DNA of 64,000 nt from Hypericum androsaemum (Eukaryota > Streptophyta > Magnoliopsida > Malpighiales > Hypericaceae). Positions 10,405-23,673 of this stretch are shown piece by piece. The number at the start of each line of letters is the position of its first letter. Within the stretch, counting starts at the first letter, position 1. A program made the translations under genes and the position numbers. The DNA lies in contig OZ023181.1 of the NCBI GenBank assembly GCA_963995505.1, positions 8,717,487-8,781,486 of the forward strand, in the 5' to 3' direction. The notes under the pieces are model-generated. The model saw only the letters and a program-made list of their open reading frames with translations. It ran no database searches and was not told the DNA's origin.

Positions 10405-13400
10405 ATGAGGAAGAGAGCCGGAGCTAAGAGGAAGAGAGGAGGCCAGCACAAGAAAGACGCGGAGGCCGGGGGCGAAGCGGAGCCGTCTTCCTCTCAGGAA
10501 GTAGAGAAGAAGGAGGAAGAAGAGCTGAAGGAGGAGAAGAAGGAGCAAAAGAAGCCTTCCAATAAGCGGGCCAAGAAGTCGCCGGAGCCGGAGCCGGAGT
10601 ACTTCGAGGACCAGCGCAACTTGGTATAACGCTTTACTTCCCTCGTATGGCTTAATTAGTTAGGTTTCTTGAAGAATTTTGACCTCTAGGATTTACGGTC
10701 AACGCTGGTTTGTGTGATGTGCAGGAGGATCTATGGAAGTCGGCGTTTCCTGTTGGTACAGAGGTCTGTTTCGAGTTTGGCCGCTCGTGTTTCTTTGTTG
10801 CTTGATGTCTGCATTGGTTGTTGGATTACATGTCCCGGAGACTGATGCCGCTGCGCTTTTTCTCGTCTTTTGTTGATGCAGTGGGATCAGTTGGATAAAG
10901 TTTACGAGTTCAACTGGAACTTCTCCAATCTCGAAGTGAGTTCTTATGGGTTTTGTTTTGGGATGAGAAAAGTTCTCAGTTAGCACATAATGTCGCTTTC
11001 TCGAGTCAAGTCACTGAAGCTACATTTTGCTTTTTGGTCAGGATGCTTTTGAAGAGGGGGGAATCCTATACGGGAAAAGGGTTTACCTTTTCGGTTGTTC
11101 TGAGCGTGAGTTCTTTGTCAACCCTGTCTTTGCGTTTCGATTTTCACCTTTGATTTATGAGCGGCATATATTCTCATGAGCATCAGACCAGTGATTTTTG
11201 ACTTAGTTACTAGCAACATCCTTTTGCTTGATTTTTTAATTCTCATTCTATGTTCAAGTTGTCTTCATATTTTCCCATGAGAATTATGTTACATCAGATC
11301 AGTGTTTTTTGAGTTATTTACTCGCAACTTCCTTTTGCTTGATTTTCTTTTCTCATTCTATGTTCATGTTGTCTGTTGTGATTTTGCAGCTCAATTGGTC
11401 TCTGTCAAAGATTTGGACAAAGTAATTAGTGTGCCTGCCGTGGTTGCTGTAAGTTCTTTTGGCATTTGGTTTTTGTTTCCAGTGGATCAAGTAATCTTAC
11501 TTTCATGATCTTATGATATTATTTCTTCTGGCTTTGCTATTGCTTATGGTGGTCATCTGCGTAGAATGGGAATATTGTCATGCTTCTTGAATAAGATTTA
11601 ACATATAATTTGTACCCTTTCATGTCATTGACATAATTCCCTCATGGTTGCCCCCTCAAGTTGATTAGAGTTTTGAGGTATCTTGTGGGTTAGATGCATG
11701 TGCTCGTTTTAAGATGGTTTTACTGCTGCATTAGCTTCATCCTCCAAATATTGACGACTTGAGGATAATACCTTGCTAGGGATGGTTTTGTTAAGACTAA
11801 TACATTGGATATTTGGTTTTTAATGGATCAGCAGCTGGTCTACGTGAGAAAAATATAGCTGTCTTTCGTTATCATCTACTCTGCTCGCTGTAGTTTCTTT
11901 TTGAAATTAAGAGTATATATATACCTTGAAGGTAAATAGTCAAGTGCAATAGTCATATGTTTTTCATCTGACAAGTTATCTGTCTACTGCAGGTTCTATC
12001 TCCTTTCCCGCCTTCTGATATGATTGGAATAAAATCAGTTCAGAGAGAGAACGAGGAAATAGTTCCAATGAAACAAATGAAAATGGACTGGGTTCCTTAT
12101 ATACCTCTGGAGAAAAGGTATCAAACTCAAGTCTTTCCATTCTTTCATTTTCTTATGTCAGAAATGTTTGGCTATGCAAAGTCAAGAATTTTTGTGTTTG
12201 CTCTGCTACGTTATCATTTTTTGGTCAATTATTGTTTTGCAGGAATATTCAAGTTGACAGACTGAAGTCAGAAATTTTCATTCTAACTTGCAATCAGAGG
12301 AGGTCTCTCTCTCTCTCTTTCTTGAAGCCCTTGGTTGTTGACAAAAGTAAAGGCTAGATGCTTCTACTTTATATTTGCATGATTCATTGGTTAGGAAGGA
12401 CCGAAGGACTGAAATCGAATAGTAAAATTTCATTTACTCTTTTGTTTTGTTTAGGTGGATGATTGCTGATATTTCTACTGCTACTGTGGTGTAATAGATA
12501 GTGATCCTCTTGTTAATTATGTTCCCCTACCGTGTCATGACGTTGTGTGCATTCTTGGTGTCCAATTGAATGCTATGCTCTTATATCTATATTTTAAAAG
12601 GTTTTTATCTTATCATTTTGGGGAATAGGGATTTAGTCACTATCTTTAGCCTTCTCGTACTTTGCTTCTTATAATTGGCAAGGTTAATATATATTGCTTG
12701 AACCATTTGTAATTGCTACTTTGTAGCTTGAAAACAAGGAATTCGTGTTGATATCATGGTCTGTTGTTTATAGAAGCGGTAGCTGTGCCTTTTTACAGAT
12801 ACATTAGTTTCATTTATTCTCATCCTTAGCTAAGTTGCAGTGCTAGCTGTTGTTCTCACTGATTGAGATTTGGTTGATTCTACTTGGTTTGAGTTACCTA
12901 GCCTTTGTTGCTTAATTTGGCACAGGTAGTTGACATTTTCCTAAAAAATTAAGATATCATGCTTGCTTGCTCTGCCCCTCCCTTAGCTGCTTGTCCAATT
13001 TGGTGTTTTGTGCAGAGTTGCTTTGCGGCTAATGAAGATAGACCGAGTGAAGAAGTTCGAGTACTGTTTGCCTTGTGAGTTTTGGAAAACATGAATTCAC
13101 TGACATAGCTCCTTTCCATAATCATTTTTTGGTGGCTACTTTTACGGGAAAAAACATACGAATTGTTGTAGGTTTTCACAAGTACTTCTGAAGAAACTAC
13201 TTGTGGACTTTGGCCAAGTCTCTTGGTTCTGTTTTTAAGGCAATTAATGAGCATGCTTTTACTAAATGTACAGCAATGGATAATAATTATAAAAAATATC
13301 CTAGTCAACCTTGTATTGTCTTGCAAGACTATTTGTATAAATCTACTCTGCCAACATGTGACTAGAATATGCTATTTATCTGCTGAAAAGGATAAAGCAG

Positions 13401-15690
13401 ATGAAGGGTTGGCAAGACAAGTGTAGAATTTTGGCCCTTATATGTCTAAATGTAACGGAGTCCCGATTTGTAAAGTAACCATTGGGATATTTCTTTATAT
13501 ACAATGTGTCTTTTGTAGTATGTTTTAAACATCAGGGCCTCTCAGTTTTTAAACCTGAAGCCTGAAGGTTGTTTCTTAAAGAGATAAGTTTTTTTGCATG
13601 ATTACAGGAAACTAGCAATTGCAAACCAACGGTTGAGACTATCTGCTGAATCCTGCTAGATGTGTTGTGCACTGGAGTCCTGATAGTATAGATCTTTAAG
13701 TAGATCATTAATTCTTAATTACTTAGCAGTCACTGTGAAACAAAATGTTGAAATAGGAATGAATGCAAAATCTTCATCTTTCTTACCATGGTCTTTCACC
13801 AAGGTTTCCCTCGACTCACAGCTATATTCTTTTATTGTTTGGCAGATTTCTACAATCCCTTGCAGCAAGATGAGCTTGAGCAAGAATCTGTGGTTCAGAT
13901 AATATTCCCAGCAGAACCAAAGCCGGTAAGTTTATCTATACAAATGGAAAGGAAGTGAAAAGGCTCCCCATTTAGTTTCACTGAATTGGTTGATCATTGA
14001 TTGTTATAGAATCATAGTATGACTGCACTAATAAAATTAATTGAGAAGCAGGACAACCCTTTTAAATCTGGCAAAAACTTGCTATGCTGTTCCTCTTCTA
14101 TGCAAAATAGCATCTATTCAGTTATCATTGCATTAATTTATTAAGATCGAGGCAGTGAATTAGACGTTAGCTTTAGAGTGACCAGCAGCGAATAGATGAC
14201 TGGTTTGTAGAACTGAAGCTCGCTTTATCGTCAGACTTTTAGTCGTCTTAGGATGGAGCAACCTTATATTAACCTTGCATCAATATGTATGCATCCATCT
14301 TTTGGCTGTACCAAACTTGGCTGAACCATCATTAGAATTTAGAACAAGAAAGAGTTAACAAATTAAGAACTTCATGTTTGAAATGGCATGATTCAGCTAG
14401 GCATTGTCGGACTTTTTATGTTGCCAACTGTAAGAGACTTGCTTCATATTCCCATCTAACTGTATATTTGATGGTATTTGCAGGTTTTTTGTGAGTTCGA
14501 TTGGGAGTTGGATGAACTTGAGGTAGGTTCTTACTCTGTCAGTTGTTTGTTGAACCTGGCAGGGACAGTGCTCTTCATTTTTTTTCTCTTGTTTTTTATG
14601 TTTTTGTAGATGAAAACCATAGTTCTGTATGGCCTACCTTCTATTGTTTCAAGGAATGTGCAGTTGCTATTCAAACATTCTTGTCTTGCTATGTCCTGGT
14701 AGCAATTTTATGGTATAAAACGTTCGGAGTTCTTATGGAAAATGGCTCAACCTGTTGTGACTGTTCTAGTCTTACCTGATGCCTCTTTATCCTTGTATAT
14801 AATAAGGAAGACCTATGAAGATTTATTTTTTGGAATATCAGAAGATCTGTTAACACATTTTAGCAAATGAACTTCAGGAATTCACTGATGAACTGATCAA
14901 GGAGGAAGCTTTGTCAGAAGACCAGAAGGATGCATTTAAGGTGCAGTTTAATACTAGATGTGCGTACATAACTTGTTTGAAAACTTTGTTTGGTACAATG
15001 TCGATATGATTGTTTAAGCTTGTATTTTCTGCATTCTCAGGAATTTGTCAGAGAGAAAGTTCGAGAAGCAAAAAAAGCTAATAGAGAGGTATGCTTTGGA
15101 AAAGGTTGTGGTACCTTCCTTTTTGGTAGGAAGTTCATGCAATAACTTAGTAGGACATATTGAAAAAGGTTTTTGTTTGCAGGCCAGGGAAGCCAGACAG
15201 AAGAAATTGCAAGAAATGAATGAGGAGACAAAGCAGGCATATGAAGAAATAAAGTTCTACAAGTTCTATCCAGTAAAATCACCCGATACTCCTGATATCA
15301 CTAATGTCAAGGTAAAACGAATTGGGCTTTTTTTGTTGTACCAACTTTAGTTCGAGCTGTGGATGCTTCGTCATGTGCAGTCTTGTTATGACCTACCATT
15401 TGTTAGTCAAGATGCATTAAGATTTTAGAGTCGGAACATCATCTGCGGCCTTTCCCGTTCATGAATGCATTTTCGGATGCATGCATGCATGCTAGGTTCT
15501 ACAAGTTCTACACTTGGCTGTCTTCATCTTCTGAGTAAGATAAAACAGTTGCCTGATAGTGTGGATTTCAGTTAACAAGTTCATAAGAAGTTTTCTAAGT
15601 ATACTTACGAGTATTTGGCAATGTCATTCGGATTGGTTGCAGGCTCCGTTCATAAACCGGTACTATGGCAAAGCTCATCAAGTTCTTTGA
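10405..15690 (+). CDS. HIT4: HIT4-like protein (HEAT INTOLERANT 4), 14 exons
   Basis: Arabidopsis HIT4 is a nuclear, chromocentre-associated protein needed for heat-induced decondensation of heterochromatin and loss of silencing. Coding exons: 10405-10623, 10725-10763, 10882-10935, 11042-11105, 11390-11448, 11993-12117, 12243-12302, 13016-13074, 13846-13925, 14484-14522, 14878-14940, 15041-15088, 15183-15311, 15643-15690. All have GT-AG borders, phases fit, and they total 1086 nt (361 residues plus stop). The N-terminal 70 residues are basic and acidic low-complexity sequence with NLS-like KKPSNKRAKK. The conserved body carries EDLWKSAFPVGTEWDQLD, MKQMKMDWVPYIPLEKR, PVFCEFDWELDELEEFTD and the C-terminal PFINRYYGKAH. 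An Arg/Lys/Glu-rich helix precedes the end. The start is the first in-frame ATG, 60 bp after a TATA box. It appears intact. Confidence 0.93.
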
Positions 15691-16229
15691 GTAAACTCTT
15701 TCTGGAGGGCGAAGTAAAAGATGCTTTGACGGTCATAGTAAGCCCGAATTCGATTCGTTCTCACAGCCTGGAAAATTAGGAGACGCATTTGCATTAGTTT
15801 GGTGCATGGTTTTAATTTCACATGTTTTTTTTCGGGAAGATCAGGCGATAAAGTCTCTCCTAGAGGATCCTGTAGTTCACATTTTTGAGGACCTCATACC
15901 TTGGTTATGTTAGTTGGATGCTGGTGGAAGAAACTCTCCTCCACCTCGAGTTTGTCTTGCTGTAAACAATACAGATTCCAGTGCAAGGACATTGAAAATA
16001 GCTGATAGTTCGACATTCATTATCATTTTTTTCTGGAAAAAAATGACGAAGTTTCACGTTGATCTAGATCACTTGTTTTTACTATTCAGTTGGGAAATGC
16101 ATTGTGGTAGTTAATGCTTATTTTTTTGAGAAATGAAGATACTAGCTACCTATTTGGAATCGATTTCATCAGGAAATTATGACCCAAAAAAATATTAAGA
16201 TGAATTTTGTTTCATTTCTGTACTCAAAG

Positions 16230-19200
16230 TGAGAGAGTGACGGAGACCATGTAGAATTCTGGAATGGAATGGCTCGAGCGGAGTGGGCGCTGAAAGAACT
16301 CAAGGAGGAGTTAGCGAAATGGAACAGGGTGTTTTCGGTAACATTGACCAGAAGAAGAGACGACTTTATACAAGGCTGACTGGCCTCCAAGCTGCGCTAA
16401 CCAGATTTTCGAATAGGGGGCTGTGAAAGCTGGAGAAAAGGCTTCGTGGGGAGTTGGATAATATTTTACAACAAGAGGAGATGCTATGGTTGCAAAAATC
16501 CAGAGAAAAGTGGATTTGCCAAGGTGATCGTAGCACCAAGTGCTTCAATAATATGACAATTGTACGTCGACGGAGAAATAAAATAGAGGACGTTCGGGAT
16601 ACGGAGGGCCAGTGGGTAACAAATGGGGATGTGATGGAGAGAATGGCGTGCAGTTTCTTTAAGGATCTGTACACCAAAAGCAATAATAGGTCTGTTGCGT
16701 CCATTCTGTAAGACACCCAAGTAGCGTGGTATGACGCTGAATTACAGGAGGCTACACGGCCAATTTTTGCCAAGGAAGTGAAGGAGGCAACCTTTCACAT
16801 GGGTTCGTTAAAGGTTCCGGGGATTGATGGGTTTCAAGCTCTATTTTACCAGCGCTGTTGGGGAGTGGTGAGGCACTCGGTGATTGAGTTTGTAAGGAAG
16901 GTATTTGCTTCGGGTGAGATCTCAACTACCCTTAATGAGATGCTCCTGGTCTTGATTCCTAAGATGGAGAGCCAGGAAATGATGCAACAATTCTGACCTA
17001 TTAACCACTGTAACATGGTGTATAAAATCTTGACGAAGGTAATCGTCAATAGGATAAAGCCAAAGCTCTCAGACCTTATCTCCCCGCTACATGGGAGCTT
17101 TATCCCTGGACGCCAGATTATAGATAATGTCATTATCTTCCATGAGGTGTTACATTCAATGCATGGTAAGCAAGGGAGGAGAGGTTGGATGTCGATTAAA
17201 ATAGACCTAGAGAAGGTTTATGATATGGTAAGGTGGAGCTTTGTTGAATCAACATTACAACTAGGAGGGTCCCCGAACCTCTAGCTCGTTTGATCATGTC
17301 GTGTACACATGGGAGTTCCATGAGATTAATTTGGAACGGTGATATGATCGAGTCTTTTTGCCCGTGACAAGGACTCAGGCAAGGCGACCTACTATCCCCA
17401 TTCTTGTTTATCTTGTGCATGGAGAGGTTAGCCAAGTGGATCATGGCTTAGCAAAGTTGGAGGCCAATAAAAATCACGAGGAGAGGGCTGGAGTTAACCC
17501 ACATTCTTTTTGCTGATGATGTTGTTCTTTTTACAGAGGCCAGTTCGAACCCAGCCTAACTTATCTTGGAAGGGTAGGGAATTTTCTGTCAGGCATCAGG
17601 CAGAAGGTAAGCCACGCCAAATCTTGTGTTCTTTTCGGAGAACATATCGGAGGAAAATGCGGGTCAGTTGAGTGGAGAACTTGGCATCCAGGAGACTAAA
17701 GACCTAGTATGATATCTAGGCTTTCTGTCTCTACACAAGCGAGCCAGTGCTAGAGAGAGCCCAAGCAAGATTGGCTAGCTATAAGTCAAAGCAGTTGACG
17801 AGAGCTGGGAGGCTCACTCTGCTCCGCTCCGTGCTTACTGTGCTCCCCACTTACGTGATGCAGGTGGTAGTGCTACCAAGGGGCGTATATGAGAAGCTGG
17901 AGAGGTTATGTAGGCAATTCCTTTGGGGAGACTTGGAGGAGAGAATGAGGGTTCATTTAGTCAATTGGGAGGAGGTTTATCGGCCTAGAAGGATGGGAGC
18001 AATGGGAATACGTCGTATTAAGGAAGCCAACAAAGCACTGTTGATGAAACAGGGATGGAGATTTCTCACGGAACCAACTGCTATTTGGGCGCAGATGCTA
18101 GAGCAGCAGTACTGTAGGGTAGGTATGCAGAGGTCGAGTTTGGTGGCAAGGCAGAATTAGTCGACCATTTGGGCAGGAATGGTGAAAATGGCGAGGGCTT
18201 TATTGGATGGGATAGAGGTATCATTCTGGCGGGACAGTTGGTTTGGTAGCCAAGGATCATTGATCGAGCAGGGGTGTCTGGTAACAACGGAATAGGTGGA
18301 TCGAAGAGTGGTTGATTAATGGGTGCAGGGTAGAGGGTGGAACTGGGATGTGTTACAGAGGTGGGTACCGGAGGAAGCGTGGACGCACCTGGAGGCTGTG
18401 CTGCTTGATGAGACAGAGAACTTTAAGGATTTCATATCGTGGAGCTTCTCACCGATGGGGGAGTTTTCTACGCAATCTCTTTATCGTGCTCTATTGGGAG
18501 GGCAGGGCATTCTGACGGCAGAAGCGAAGATATGGGAGAGGTTGTGGAGAGTGGAAGTACCAGAGAAGGTCTGCCTATTTATGTGGACATGTTGTAAGGG
18601 GAAGCTGTTCACGAACGCAAAACATTTTTGGCGCAGGCTAGCACCATCCCCAAGTTGTGCTAGGTGCAAAACGTGCCGGAGACAACACTGCACCTCTTGA
18701 GGGACTCTCCGTCTAGTCGAGAGGTATGGCAGAAATTAGTGCCTTGTGCTGGTCATCCTATGTTCTTCGGATGCAATTTTGGATAGTGGTTGGAGGGGAA
18801 TGTACTGAGCACGGCGGAGACGGGGGACGGGGTTTATTGGAGTACGATTTTCATGATGGGATGTTGGTGGATATAGAGGTGGAGGAATGATAGGGTGGTC
18901 GAGGGGTTGGAGCCACCGGGGAACAAGGTTGAGTTTATATGTAGGCATGCGAAGGAGTATACCTAGGCGTGAAAGTTGGAGATTACAAGTGTGGGGGAAG
19001 GGTACAAAGGGAGGAGAGACTGATTAGGTGGATTCCCCCTCCGGAGAACTGGCATAAGCTGATTAATGATGGTGCAGCTAGAGGGAACCCAGGCTTGGCA
19101 GGAGGTGGAGGCATCATTAGGGATGTGAGAGGGAGCTGGTGTGGGGAGTGTATGAACAACTCTGGATTTTGCTCCTCTTTGAGGTCGGAGATGTGGGAGA

Positions 19201-19600
19201 TATGGAGGGCTATCACTAGCATGTGAGATAGGGTTGCGGAGGGTCAAAGTAGAGATGGACTCGTAGGTGGTAGCGAGCTTTCTTACCAAGGGGGTAGCGA
19301 GGACTCATCCGCTATCCATACTCGTGATTAGATGCAGGAATCTCATCCGCCGTAAGTGACATGTGGAGGTTGTCCATTATTTTTGTGAAAGAAATCAAGT
19401 TGCAGATTGGTTGTATAACTTTGATTTTAGCTTTCCTTTAGGTTTTCATGTTTTAGATCATCCACCCGATGAGTGTGTTCTGTTGTTCATTCATGACAGT
19501 ATGGGAGTTGGCACTCCTAGAATGGTTCCGTTGGACGTCAGATTTTGATTTATAAATGGGTGTTCTAACACCCACCTTATTCAACAACAACAAAAAGCTA
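16230..19600 (+). pseudogene. 5'-truncated L1-type LINE
   Basis: The fragment begins in the linker before reverse transcriptase (LWLQKSREKWICQGD near 16480), so the endonuclease is missing. Reverse transcriptase runs about 16780-17560, with GSFIPGRQIIDNVI, KIDLEKVYD and the catalytic LFADDVVLF near 17505-17535. A C-terminal block (LASYKSKQLTRAGRLTLLRS) starts near 17765. A zinc-finger/RVT segment lies near 18520-18690. RNase H lies near 19030-19220 (INDGAARGNPGLAGGGGIIRD). The typical LINE tail (FCERNQVADWLYNF, DHPPDECVLLF) ends at 19546. Many stops and frameshifts make it dead. It starts about 500 bp after HIT4. Confidence 0.88.
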
Positions 19601-19647
19601 AAGGATGAAATTACTGTAGAACTGAATAATGAACTACAATAATATAA

Positions 19648-20690
19648 AAGCAAATTACTCTAAGGCCCATGGTATTTGGTATATTTCACGCTCGCCCTCC
19701 TGTATTCTGATAATCGATTAAAAATTTTCCGAGGTTTGATTTTAGTATACTCTCAGGCCTCTCGCTGACGTCAGCGATCAATTTTCTATTTTTTTAATTC
19801 TGAAATGACTATTCTATCCCTATAGTTGTCTCCTATCTTTCCTCCAGCGACCCTTCATCATCTCTGGCCACCCTCCGGTCAATTTTCCGGCGACCCTTCA
19901 TCTTTCCGGCCATCTTTTCGATAAACAAAATCACAGTATCATCATCCTCATCGGAATCAAAGAAAATTACAGCATCGTCATCCTCATCGGAATCAATCTC
20001 GTTATTCTCCTTGCAATAGAAAAATATCTGAATATGAATACCTAGATCCAAAACCGACGTCGGCCTCCCCGTCCTCGAAATGGGCGACTTCTTGCTCCTT
20101 CACGAGTTTGGCTCAACCCTTGTTGTTCCACCGCTGGCCTGACCAGGAGACTTCGTCTCCCTCTCCGTCCCGGTCGGATTAAAAAATCCCAGCGAGTCCC
20201 TCCTCCTCGTCTTCCTCCCCGCCCACGCCCAACCCCTACGACGTCGTCTGCGCCATCCTCGTCAACCAGAACCTTCCACCTGGAGGCCCCCGTCCTGGCC
20301 TGCACAGCGTGCGGTCCCGAGGAAGGTATGGTTGTACTTATCTGCAAGGTCTGCAAGCACGGGTTTCATCTCGCGTGCGTCGATTGGGTGCCGACGGCGG
20401 AGTGGCTCTGCTCGGAGTGGCTCTTCCACCCACGATGGCCGATGCTGGTTGTGTTTTTGACGGCGGGGGAGAAGAGGAGGAGAGAGAATGATCAGATTAA
20501 AAAAAATTAAATTATATTTATTTTATGAGGGTAGAAAAGTAATTTCTTTGAAAAAAATGATCGCTGACATCAGTGAGAGGGCTGAGAGTATAATAAAACT
20601 AAATCTCGGAGAGTTTTTAATCGATTACCGAAATACAAGGGGGCGAGCCTTAAATATACCAAATACCAGATGCCTGAAAGTAATTTGCCC
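19648..20690. mobile_element. Mutator-like element 2 with captured PHD-finger fragment
   Basis: A 1043-bp element is flanked by the perfect 9-bp duplication ATAATATAA (19639-19647 and 20691-20699). Its inverted ends, (A/G)(A/G)GCAAATTACT, extend about 150-200 bp and include CTGAC(G/A)TCAG(C/T)GA near the inner side. The interior is far GC-richer than the arms and codes for a zinc-finger fragment at about 20271-20430. There is no transposase. It is a Pack-MULE-like, non-autonomous element. The ends closely resemble those of the element at 62173-63265, so the two are one family. Confidence 0.85.
20271..20430 (+). pseudogene. Captured PHD-type zinc-finger fragment
   Basis: The plus-strand frame reads CTACG, then CKVCKHGFHLAC, then WLCSEW. 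This gives the CxxC, CxxC, HxxC, CxxC spacing of a PHD finger, except that the last cysteine is Trp (CSEW). PHD fingers read histone tails. The frame has no start of its own and lies wholly inside the Mutator-like element, so it is most likely a captured piece of a host gene. Confidence 0.55.
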
Positions 20691-20699
20691 ATAATATAA

Positions 20700-21212
20700 A
20701 GATAAAACCAAAGTTACTGAATTGTGGACCACAAGAACATAGCGAGAGACTTCCACTGTATTGAACGATGAAATCATCTTCACAAAATGCAAAAATCACC
20801 ATTGAAGTCAACGATAAAATTAAATTAACATAAGAATGGGACCACTATGAACTGAACAATTAAAGCACATTAACATAATGATAAAATTGACATTACGAAG
20901 CGTTGAAACTATATTAATATGAAGATGAACCACTATTACTGAGTGATGAAACCAAATAAAATAATAATTGAACCACTTATTACTTAATGTTTAGACCACA
21001 TCTATATAATGATGAAAACGACGAAGCCACGGATTCACATTTACACAAAACCATATTCATACAATAATGAAAATAGTTACAAAAAACAAATTGGAATTTT
21101 TTCTTAAAGAAATAGAAATTTTGTTTTGGTCAACGCAGTTCAAGACCGATCAACACTGAAATATTTTAAAAAATATCAAAAATTATCTCCTCGAATCTTT
21201 ATCAATGAAACA
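20700..21212. other. AT-rich spacer between two Mutator-like elements
   Basis: No gene or named repeat seen. Diffuse degenerate short repeats of the type GACCACTATTACTGA.TGATGAAACCA occur. Confidence 0.5.
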
Positions 21213-22454
21213 GGGTAAATTGTCCTCTAGTCTCTGGTCTATAGTAAAATTACCTCTAAGATCCCTGCCATTTAAAAAATTATTTAGCCATCCCTAACGT
21301 CAGCATTCTTTTTTTTTGTTTTTGTCAAAAAATGACCAAAATATCCTTAAACAAAAAAATCAAAAATATCATCTTCAACCTTTGAAAACTATGAACACCA
21401 AATCCAGAAATTAAAAACACCTGCAACACTTCTGATCAACTAAACAACAAACTCAACTACGCCAAACCCAAAAATCCAAGTGACCCCAATGCAACAATTA
21501 ATCAACCAAAACCCAAAATCTTCTCGGTTCAACAATTCTTCGCGGAGAACTCGACCCCGATCTACGTGGTGACGAACTCCTCCTACTGGGACGACGACGA
21601 GGGCGAGGAGACGGCTACAATCCATGGAAAACTCAAAATTAAACATTAAGTGTTGATGTCTTCGCGTCGGTCTCCATGGTGGTTTTGATTCCGACCCGGA
21701 CAACGTCCCCGACAGATCCAGCGTCCCCGACACCGAAACCTAACAACCTAACCCGCCAGCGACCATGGAGACGGAGCTCACTGGGGAGGGCGACGCCAGG
21801 GAGGCTGCTGCTCGTCGAGAAAACCCTGGCTCCAGCTCGACTCCCCGCTCACCGCAAGTTGGCTGGGTCTCGTCGCTGGGGTCGTCGCCATAGGTTTTGG
21901 GTCTGGGTTTGACGCCGTAGGTTCTGGGTCTGGGTTTGAAGCTTTGGGAGTTTCGTCGGAGTGAGGAGGGCGGTTAGGTTTAACGGAGGCGGCGACCCTC
22001 CCAGAGCTCGAGCCCGCCGGTGACGGAGAAGAAGAGGAAGCTCTGGGTTTAATAGTTCTGGAACAGCTTCGACCCATCTTGTTTTGTGGACTAAGATCGA
22101 ATCTTTGTACTTTGGTTTTAATCAAATGCATGTTGTTTTGTAATTAGTGTTTTCAGATGTTGATGTGGTTAATTTGGTTGGTAAGTTTTTAGCGGATTTT
22201 ATTAATTTGGTTGGTTCTTGGGTTAGAGTTTGAATATTTGAATGATGAAGATGGTGTTCAAAGTTTGAAGATGGTGATTTTTTGTCTAAGGATATATTCG
22301 TCATTTTCATGACAAAAAAAAAGACTGCTACCATCAACTAGGGATCCGAGACTAACATTTTTTCGAAAAACAGGGACGGCTAAATAATTTTTTAAAAAGT
22401 AAGGACCTTAGAGATAATTTTACTATAGACCGAGAACTATATGACAATTTACCC
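21213..22454. mobile_element. Mutator-like element 3
   Basis: Inverted ends starting GGGTAAATTGTC pair over about 130 bp. Both arms carry GGTCTATAGTAAAATTA, then a TTTAAAAAATTATTTAGCC block. The interior (about 21530-22080) is GC-rich and codon-like, with acidic SSYWDDDEGEE and GFDSDPDNVPDRSSVPDTE frames that look like captured exons of unknown origin. The flanking 9-mers (AATGAAACA and ATGACAAAA) are not identical, so the target duplication is decayed or the ends are slightly off. No transposase. Confidence 0.7.
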
Positions 22455-23040
22455 ATGACAAAAATGTCAAAAATTTTTCTAATCTAACGGTCAAAAACAA
22501 CCTTCCTAAATTTCCTTTACATCCGAATTCGGGGCTAACCTACACCCACAACCCACCCCAACCTAGGTCACGAAATAAACAATTAATTTTTCTCTTATCC
22601 ACATCCAACTCAACCTAATTAAATATTTTACTACTTACACTCACAGCCTACCACAACCTATATCACAGAATAAATAATTAATTTATTTCTCATCCACACA
22701 CATATATTACTTATACGAATTTTCATCGAAAATTTTAAAATTAAACTCTATATGAATTAAAAATATTAGAATCAATTTATAGAGAATAAAAAATACAAAT
22801 TTTCATATTTTATCGAATAACATTGTGTCAAATGTAACTAAAATAGATTGAAATATATATATATATATATATATAAGTGGGGCCCGAGGCTCGCGAGGCT
22901 GTCAGGCTCTCAAGGCCGTGACCCCCAATTTCTTTTTCCTTTAACTTTTTTTATTTGTTTTTTGGACACTTGCATCCCGACCCAGCCCCGGGGCTGCGCG
23001 TGCTCGTGGTCTAAAGACGAAGGACTAAAGTGAAAAAGGC
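22455..23040. other. Spacer before ELOF1
   Basis: Contains a degenerate two-copy repeat of about 100 bp (22530-22720) with CCTA(C/T).(C/T)CACA.CC words and an (AT)n microsatellite at about 22853-22875. A short GC-rich stretch follows at 22876-23000. No gene. Confidence 0.5.
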
Positions 23041-23673
23041 CATAACTCAGAGCAGAAACAAAAAGTAAAATTAGAACGAACGGGAGAAAAGAAGTTGGCG
23101 CGAAGAGTAGAGAGAGTACCTAGGGCCGACGTCACCCTCAAGAACGGAATCGCTCCGGCATCGAGATCCAGACCGTAAGTGAGACGATCGCATCTTCTTT
23201 CTTTTGTAAGCAATCCTACTTTTTGGGACCGCGGCTGGTTGATCGTGATTTTCAGGCTAGGGTTTCCTTTCCATTTCAATTCCCACCAAAAAAGTTCCTT
23301 TTTTTCCTTGTCTAGGGTTTCTCTTTATCTTTCTCTTTATAGGGATTCTGTTGCCTTTTTTTTCCCCAAGGTAACAAAATATTTTCCATTGGATTTCTTG
23401 TAATCTTGGGGTTTGGTAAGTTTGGATTTCTGTTTTTATGAAGGATGGGAGGCTTATCTATTGGATGGACATCAATTTTAATTGCTTTAGGTTTGAGAAT
23501 TCTGGGTTAAATTTCGGAGAAAGAGCGATTGGGAATTCTTCGAACACCATGATCTTGGAAATGACGTGTCAATCTGATTGTCTCGTCGGCTTTTGGTCGT
23601 GTATTTCTGTGTGTTTGGTGGGTTGCGGTTCCTTCAATGATTCTCAATGGTGGATTGTGTTGCAGGGTAAACC

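Noticed and set aside
15476..15495. ATGCATGC repeat in the last HIT4 intron
   Set aside because: Too short to be more than a chance RY-like run, and intronic.
21204..22463. Exact 9-bp target duplication for Mutator-like element 3
   Set aside because: The flanking 9-mers AATGAAACA and ATGACAAAA differ too much to claim; only the inverted arms support this element.
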